Assembly: GCA_027924585.1 (NCBI GenBank)
Contig: BSBM01000865.1
Location: 5,817,001-5,881,000 of the forward strand
DNA from: Larix kaempferi
Lineage: Eukaryota; Streptophyta; Pinopsida; Pinales; Pinaceae
Direction: 5' to 3'
DNA length: 64,000 nt
Numbering within the stretch: position 1 is the stretch's first letter; the number at the start of each line of letters is the position of its first letter. The notes beneath the pieces are model-generated. The model saw only the letters and a program-made list of their open reading frames with translations. It was not told the origin of the DNA and did not search any database. The position numbers and the translations under genes are program-made. Of the stretch, positions 57,863 through 64,000 are shown one piece after another.

Positions 57863-59613
57863 CAAGAACTTTTGGGCCTCCAAAAGTATGGATTTACTCA
57901 GCAATTTTTTTTTATGATAAAGCTCCCTAAATTTGCTGGTCTCTATCCATGTTGTTGATATTCATTGCATCCTCTTCGGTTGCATTTTATATGAAGACCG
58001 ATAACATCATCCTCGTCAACTTCCATTCCCATGGGATCGACATCATAATCCCCTAAATGTTCTTCGATCACTATATTGGATTTTCATATTGGATATCCAT
58101 ATTAGATCTCTATCTTGGATCTCCATCTTGGCTCTCTATCTCACTTCCCCATCTTGGAGGTTGATTCCTAAACTCTCTTTGCTGTTGAACATTCTCAACA
58201 GAGGCTGAAAACTATGTTGCATACCAAGTGATGTTATAATTGGTCATCACTTTTCCCTTGTTCATTCATGCCACTTCAATTTGATGCCACCTTGGCTCAT
58301 GTAAATGCTAGTGATTCCTACTAACATGTCTATTGCTACTTCTTGATTTCAAAATCCGTTTTGGAGAACCTTCTCCAATTAAGTGCCTCTTTACCCATCT
58401 TCTCAATTGTTACAAGAATGGTAAGCACACCATGCTATTTAGAACTAGCTATGTAGAAATGATATCCATTTCTTTCCAAGCCATTCTAGTGGATTTCCTT
58501 CTTCAGGTTTCTCCTTATCAATAAGATCTTCATTGGATGTATAGCCTTCGTCATGAACTTCCTCTTGGATTGTAGGTGCTTGATCAACTCTTTCATCAAC
58601 TACCCTTGTCTTTGTGGGTAATCATACAACTTTCCTCCGATGCTTTACAGGTGCTTGCATAACTTTATTTCCCTACTTTGGACAAACTTGCAAATTAAAT
58701 TTCCATCATTTTCCAATCCAATGGTCACTCATATTACAGTGAGTGAAATAGTTCTTTCTCTTGGAAAACGAACCTTCCTTTCCATTCTCCACTTTTGGAC
58801 TCGTAGAGTGGTATTTACACTTTTCCCTCTTCTTTATTGAATTGAATTTACTGTACAAAGGTATTATCTTCCAACACTTTGCAACACCATGTTTTTTTAA
58901 TCCACAAAATGTACATGGAGTCTTATGCCATAAATCATGAGTTACATTAACATGTTACTTATAATCAAAAGAAACTTTAGTGTAATTAGGCTTATACCTT
59001 AAATGGTTGTCTTTGTCAAAACTATGCCGAGGAGAACCTGATTTGGCACCTCTCTTAGAATATAACGGTGTATGGAATTCTTTCAAAGCATATCCTACTT
59101 CAAAAATTTTGGATCACTCTCTAACCTCCTCTTTATCATATCCCAAACCTGCAAATTGAGGCCTTTCTACCAACTCTAGTGGTTGACTAATGCCTTGGCC
59201 ATTAATGCCAAGTCTTCCTCCCTTATAACGAATCTTGGTTAGCAACTTAAAAACAATACCTCGAATATGCTTCTCAAATGAACCAAAGGAATCATCTCCA
59301 TCTTGATGGGGCAAGAGAGAACATGACGAACATGATAAATCACTTACAATTCATACCTCAGTCATAAATTCTGGATTTTTGGTAGAAGATGGTCTCCTTT
59401 GCATGGTAGAATCTTCATCACTGTTCGAGAACTTCGCCAAAATCTCATCCTTGGCTTACAACTTCATTTGAAATTTTGAAATCTGGCTTTCAACTCTTAC
59501 TTCTCATCTTCAGAGGACTACAACCTTCTCCTCAATTCATAATTATCTTCCTAAATTCGATGGTTTATGTCGTCAAGCTCTCAGAGTCTTTCTCTCTTCA
59601 AGGAATTACCCAT
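57863..59613 (-). pseudogene. Element K protein: coiled coil, G-patch, zinc knuckle
   Basis: Minus-strand decayed frame from an ATG at 59613 (MGNSLKRERL). The first about 60 codons are charged heptad-like (ELDDINHRI, EDNYELRRRL, SSEDEK) with stops replacing likely Arg/Gln codons. At 59114-59314 an open stretch reads FKLLTKIRYKGGRLGINGQG then ERPQFAGLGY, the Gly-rich spacing of a G-patch domain (usual: LLxKMGYKGGxLGxxGQGI). At about 58870-58915 lies a CX2CX4HX4C knuckle, CTFCGLKKHGVAKC. The remainder is acidic (GMEVDEDD). G-patch proteins usually activate RNA helicases; a role in packaging or processing element RNA is inference. Confidence 0.65.
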
Positions 59614-59697
59614 GATTGTCCTTCTGCACCCTACTTGAACTTGTTTTCCTTTACCACACTTTAGTTTGGCTCTCATAAGAATCCACTTGTCAAACCC

Positions 59698-59709
59698 GCT
59701 CTGATACCA
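59698..59709 (-). other. Element K primer-binding site
   Basis: TGGTATCAGAGC on the minus strand, 4 bp from the LTR; initiator tRNA-Met type. Confidence 0.9.
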
Positions 59710-59713
59710 TCCT

Positions 59714-60281
59714 TGATCTAAAAGTGGATGGTTAGCCCGAATTTCACTTGATCCGAAAATGACTACAACAATCCACTTTCCTTAAAAACCAAGAATCTTT
59801 TAATGACAGTGTGCTTTGCATGAAAGTGAACTTACTTAACCAAAATTGTTCAACTTGCATAAACGAAATGCACATGTAATTGTAGAAATATAAAGAGCAT
59901 AAGATATGAAAACCATAACAAATTTGATAAAGGAGTTCACCATACCTCCTAGTACATCTTGGGGTCCCCTCTAAACCAGTGAGACCATTCTATTATAGTT
60001 ATTAAATCATAACAATTACAATGGTGACTTACAATACAAGTTTTGGAGACACCCTCCAATTCCATGGTTCATATGCAAAAATGTACTTCACCAATGAGAT
60101 ACTCTCGAAAAACTGAGAAGATGAGTATAAAATTGGTCATACTTGGACACAGTTCTGAATGACCCCATTTGGCACATACATCAAGACAATGCCCACAAAT
60201 CCACTTCTTAGATGTTGAAACAGGCATTAGAATCAAAATCCCCTCGAAATTCTGAGAAAATTGACTATAAACTTGCCTATG
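59714..60281 (-). repeat. Element K 5' LTR, truncated
   Basis: The first 568 bp (plus-strand order) match the left LTR, then break at the TGTAATACC start of L. The missing part would include the LTR promoter. Confidence 0.75.
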
Positions 60282-60704
60282 TGTAATACCCCAATTTTGA
60301 CGCTTATGAAATATTGGCTTTTAATGTAAATATTGTATACATGCGATGTATGTTTTCCTAGCATGGAGCTCAAGGCCAAGGCCCCGCTAGTGTATGCTCG
60401 TAATTATTTAGAGAGGCAAGTATTTGACATTTTGTTATCCATGTGCTATTAAGCCATGGGATATTGTAAAATGATGTAAATATTTAATATTGCAATAAAA
60501 TACCAAAATTGGCTATGGAAGCCACTAATGAGAAGGGGCCATGTTTATTCTACTAGGGAGTGGTGAGGAGGTTGTGGGGTTGAACCATAACCTGTCAAAT
60601 GTCATCTTGTGAACCCATTTGACTTTCCTTGCTGACATTTAATTCTGTTGTAAGGAAGTTGTTGAGAAATCAGTCCATGGCTTCAATGGAGCATAAGCAA
60701 CCCA
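60282..60704 (+). repeat. Truncated LTR of the E family (L)
   Basis: Starts TGTAATACCCC and is colinear with the minus-strand LTR of E for about 420 bp (TGTATACATGCGATGTATGT, AAGCCATGG and CCTTGCTGACATT blocks). It runs directly into Copia integrase sequence. Its TG end is intact, so a full E-type element probably inserted into K and was later mostly deleted. Confidence 0.8.
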
Positions 60705-61093
60705 GAAGGAAATTATCCACTCCGATGTATGCAGTCCGGTGTCATCCAGTTATCTGAGTGGGTATGTGCACTATGGTTCTTTTATTGATGATTTCTCTAG
60801 GAAGACTTGGACTTATTTCTTGAAGAACAAAGATGAAGTATTCGACAAGTTCAAGACCTTGATGGAAAATCAAACTGATAAGAAGATCAAGACATTCAGA
60901 TCTGACAATGGCGGAGAATTCACTTCAGCTGATTTCAAGAAACTATGTAGTGATTCAGGGATTAAGAGAGAGTTGACCACTCCTTACAATCCACAACAGA
61001 AAGGAGTAGAAGAAGCTAATTCAAATCTAGACTCCAGCAGCTCCTGCAAGGAAGCAAAGATTTAGAGGGAGTCCACCCAACAACCAAACAAAG
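60705..61093 (+). pseudogene. Copia I integrase core fragment
   Basis: Reads EIIHSDVCSPVSSSYLSG, FIDDFSRKTWTYFLKNKDE, RSDNGGEF and TPYNPQQKGV, then jumps past the segment that carries the catalytic glutamate to a linker-like TPAAPARKQRFRGSPPNNQ. The C-terminal integrase half is therefore deleted. It ends against the intron-like block. Confidence 0.85.
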
Positions 61094-61502
61094 ATAAGTT
61101 TTTGAATTGCCATTTCTTGTATTTTCTATTTGTTTAAATAATGTTGTTCAATGATGTGTATACTTATGTTCCTAAACTTAGGTTGTGTATTATGCATAAT
61201 TGCATTAATGAACAGTATACTACTAATATGCATGGGTAAGTGGCCTATGGTACTGTACAACATTCCATTGCTACTTATCTAGAATGAAACCTCTTTCCTG
61301 ACATGTTGGGAGTTGTGCACACTCTTAACAATGTTCTGGTAGAGATTGGAAGGCATCTAGAAAGTTACGGGATATGGATAAATGTTGTATTGAAGCATTG
61401 GCTAAAATAATTGCATGACTGTATGACATATATTCTTATGTGTAAGATTTTGTTATGAAACTATGAGATGTTTCTAATCATGCAATTTAACTTGTCTTGT
61501 AG
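61094..61502 (+). other. Intron-like block in element I pol
   Basis: Begins AAAG/ATAAGT, ends CTTGTAG, with CTAATCATG about 25 nt before the end. It is homologous to 6843-7258 in B. Using AAAG/ATAAGT as the donor joins the upstream linker (NNQTK) in frame to the downstream frame (ERSYTITYK). A GT donor 4 bp further in (61098) would not keep this frame. The donor is therefore ATAAGT rather than GTAAGT in both copies. Confidence 0.6.
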
Positions 61503-63104
61503 GAAAGATCGTATACCATCACCTACAAAAGAAGGACTACAACATTTGTTCCAGCAACAAAGTTATCTATTGAAGATATTGAAGTTCCCAAGATCTGGGA
61601 TGAAGTAATGGAAGAATGCCATGATCCGTCGATCATGAAGAATGATGGTTGGGATGTTGTCCCAATACCTTAAGGGAAGTCTGTTGTGACTTCCAAATGG
61701 ATCTACAAGATCAAGCATGCTGCAGATGGTAGCATAGAGAAATACAAAGCAAGATTCGTAGCTCGTGGCTTCTCTCAAAAAGAGGGAATAGACTATGAAG
61801 AGACTTTTGCTCCTGTAGCCAGGTATACTTCCATCATAACAGTACTTGCCCTAAATGCAGTGATGAAATGGAAGATACACCAGATGAATGTCAAGATAGA
61901 TTTCTTGAATGGTGTAGTCGAAGAGGAAGTGTGTGTGGAGCAGCGACTTGGTTTTGAAACACATGACAGGGAGTTATATGTGTGTAGATTGAAGAAAGCC
62001 TTGTATGCTTTGAAGAAAGCTCCCAGAACTTGGTATGGTAGGATGGACAGTTTCTTATCTAGTTTGGGCTTTACCAAGAGTAAAGCAGATTCCAACCTTT
62101 AATACAAGGTTGAGGAAGGAAATCCTGTGATACTACTCCTATACGTGGATGACCTATTTGTAATAGGAGATGATAGACTGATTGCCGATACAAAGAGGAA
62201 GATTTCTGCCGAGTTCGATATGAAGGACTTGGGGATGACGCACTATTTTCAAGGCATGGAGGTGTGGTAGAGTGCAAAAGGGATCTTCCTTGGACAAGGG
62301 AAGTACACAATAGATATCGTGAAGAGGTTCGGGATGATGGATTGCAAGACCATGGCCACACCTATGGCATCGAACCTGAAGCTTCCATGTGATGCTTCAT
62401 CTAAGCTGGTTGATGTCTCTATGTATCGTCAGATGATTAGGTCCTTGATGTACCTGACGAACACAAGACCAGATATTTGCTTTGTGGTGAACATATTGAG
62501 CCAGTTCCTGACAGATCCGAGGAGTGTTCACCTGATTGCTGTAAAGCATATTCTGAGGTACCTAAAGGGTACAGTTGATTATGGGCTCAAGTATGAAGTG
62601 AATCAAAAGTTTAACCTGCAGGGTTACGTTGATTCAGATTGGGAAGGCAGTGCTGCAGATATGAAGAGCACATCTGGATGTTGCTTCAGTATGGGATCAG
62701 GTGTGATCTCTTGGTTTAGTAGGAAGCTATCCTGCGTAGCATTGAGTATAGCCCAGGCAGAGTATGTTGTAGCCTGTTCGGCTAGTTGTGAGGTAGTATG
62801 GATTTGGAAGCTACTGTCAAAGTTATTTGATCTCCCACTGGAGACTACTGGTATCTTTTGTGACAAATAGAGTTGTGTGAAGCTGTCTGAGAACCCGATG
62901 TTCCACGACAGGTCGAAACACATTGAGATCAAATATCACTATATCAGGGATATGGTGCAGAGAGGAGCAGTGAAGCTCCTATATATTGCGATGGATGAGC
63001 AGATTGCAGATGTGCTGACGAAGCCACTAGCCAGAGTGAAGTTCGAATACTTCAGAGAGAGGCTTGGCATTCTTCAGAATGATGACACTTCGAGGAAGAA
63101 GTGA
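61503..63104 (+). pseudogene. Copia I reverse transcriptase and RNase H
   Basis: One frame from the end of the intron-like block to TGA at 63102-63104. RT has SKWIYKIKHAADGSIEKYKA, FARxxFSQKEGIDYEETFAP-type block, LKKALYALKKAPRTWYG and LLLYVDDLFVIG (about 62138-62172). RNase H has DSDWEGSAADMKSTSG, AQAEYVVAC, and KHIEIKYHYIRDMVQRGAVK. Stops: near 61671, TAA at 62100-62102, TAG near 62267, TAG at 62868-62870 (glutamine in A and C). It ends with the family's FEYFRERLGILQ block. Confidence 0.92.
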
Positions 63105-63218
63105 TGGACACATTTGCTGAAGCCATTCCAAGCATGGTGGAAGGAGGATCCTTCACATGGATATGGATGTAAGCATTGGATGATGATCATTAGGATGATG
63201 TTCTAGTTTCTGCTGCTA

Positions 63219-63365
63219 TATGATCAGGTAGAACATGTATTTGTATATGTATTAGGTGGATACTTGTATGATCAGGTAGATCATGTATTTGTATATGTAT
63301 TAGGTGGATACTTGTATGATCTAGTAGATCATGTATTTGTATATGTATCAGGTAGATACTTTGCA
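63219..63365. repeat. 48-bp tandem array in the I 3' zone
   Basis: Three copies, GGTAGA-type starts at 63227, 63275 and 63323, unit containing CATGTATTTGTATATGTAT. The reverse complement resembles the GTATCC/ATACAAG words of A, B and C. Confidence 0.85.
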
Positions 63366-63404
63366 TGCATCAGATGGATATACTGTTTGATCAAGATGAT
63401 CAAA

Positions 63405-63560
63405 TATGCCGAGCTTCAGGATGTTGCTCCAGATGATATGCATCAGGTTGATGTTATGATGATGATCAGGATGGTCACAGATGACGAGCTTCAGGATGTT
63501 GCTCCAGATGATATGTATCAGGTTGATGGTATGATGATGATTAGGTTGATCATGTGATGA
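63405..63560. repeat. 75-bp repeat in the I 3' zone
   Basis: Two copies, GAGCTTCAGGATGTTGCTCC at 63411 and 63486. Confidence 0.85.
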
Positions 63561-63609
63561 TGTACATCAGGATGATGTATGGTGAGTATCGGTTTGATAC
63601 TCTATGGCC

Positions 63610-64000
63610 GTGGACAGGTTTTGCAGGTAGCATGAAAAGACCCTTTAAAAACTGAACAGGTAGAGTGGTGTGCTTGTAACATCCTAGGTTGCTCTATCGA
63701 GATCCAGACAGGTAGAGCAGTGTGATTGTAACATCCTGGGATGCTCTGAGTAGGTTTTGCTACAGTTTCGCATAGAAAAGTTCCTTTAAAATTCGAACAA
63801 GTAGAGCAGTGTGCTCGTAGCATCCTGGGATGCTCTATCGAGATCTAGACAGGTAGAGCGGTGTGCTCATAACATCTTGGGATGCTCTGAGTAGGTTTTG
63901 CGAAAGTTCACATAGAAAAGATCCTTTAAAATCTGGACAGGTAGAGCGGTGTGCTCGTAACAGCCTGGGATGCTTGTAACATCCTAAGATGCTCTGAGTA
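63610..64000. repeat. About 141-bp dimeric array at the window edge
   Basis: AGGTAGAGYRGTGTG recurs near 63656, 63708, 63796, 63849 and 63938, alternating about 52 and 88 bp, so the true unit is about 141 bp with two subunits. Units carry GCATCCTGGGATGCTC, a short palindrome. It continues off the right edge. Confidence 0.85.

Larger units (their letters stand above)
56152..60281 (-). mobile_element. Non-autonomous LTR element K with G-patch protein
   Basis: Two copies of an LTR-like sequence flank an internal region: 56152-57849 (complete, ends TGATC and GATCA) and 59714-60281 (cut by L). A primer-binding site sits at 59698-59709 and a purine tract by the left LTR. The inside has no protease, RT or integrase motif; it encodes a decayed protein with a coiled coil, a G-patch-like segment and a zinc knuckle. 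It would depend on enzymes from another element. Confidence 0.75.
60705..64000 (+). mobile_element. Ty1-copia element I, 5'-truncated, right end off-window
   Basis: Plus-strand Copia remnant beginning inside integrase. Gag, protease and the integrase zinc region are lost. Pol shares the intron-like block of B and the reverse transcriptase of A and C. A tandem-repeat zone follows pol to the window edge; the 3' LTR is not reached. Confidence 0.9.

Noticed and set aside
63219-64000. CRISPR-like regularly spaced repeats
   Set aside because: Units abut or form dimers, spacers are themselves repeated, and the context is a plant Copia element; these are minisatellites.

Overview
The window is nuclear DNA of a land plant with a large, transposon-rich genome. 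It is probably a seed plant; a gymnosperm is possible, but the sequence does not settle this. The evidence is dense nested Ty1-copia and Ty3-gypsy LTR retrotransposons, primer-binding sites matching initiator tRNA-Met, chromodomain-type gypsy integrases, and no recognisable host gene. I found no rRNA, tRNA, CRISPR or bacterial-type operon.

Layout. 1-12351: Copia element A (minus strand, 3' end off the left edge), split by a complete Copia-family insertion B (2995-10122, 604-bp LTRs, target duplication ATGCC). 12352-15518: 3' end of a Tat-like gypsy element H, with a 150-bp tandem array and a truncated LTR. 15519-21404: Copia element F (plus), one long gag-pol frame with only two stops but a 5' LTR cut to 124 bp. 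21405-23128: 3' tail of another Copia element, G. 23763-24716: a DNA transposon (N) with about 34-bp terminal inverted repeats. 25237-36852: chromovirus E (minus, 2.58-kb LTRs, target duplication ATATA), whose left LTR contains a rearranged Copia fragment M (26365-27926). 39019-52278: Copia element C (minus, target duplication CTCTT), into whose 3' non-coding zone chromovirus D (40066-46218, plus, target duplication GATCA) has inserted. 52279-56151: a LINE-like scrap and a chromovirus remnant J. 56152-60281: a non-autonomous LTR element K that encodes a decayed coiled-coil/G-patch/zinc-knuckle protein instead of pol. 60282-60704: a truncated LTR of the E family (L). 60705-64000: Copia element I (plus), running off the right edge.

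Every coding region is a pseudogene, mostly through in-frame stops that look like C-to-T changes (CAG to TAG, CGA to TGA, TGG to TGA) when copies within the window are compared. A, B, C and I are relatives. Three features stand out. B and I share an intron-like block of about 410 bp inside pol, with a matching branch-site motif and 3' AG. The zone between pol and the 3' LTR holds long mosaic minisatellites built from short palindromes, bracketed in A, B and C by two polypurine tracts. Fragment M joins an LTR plus primer-binding site to an inverted gag, as expected from aberrant reverse transcription or self-integration.
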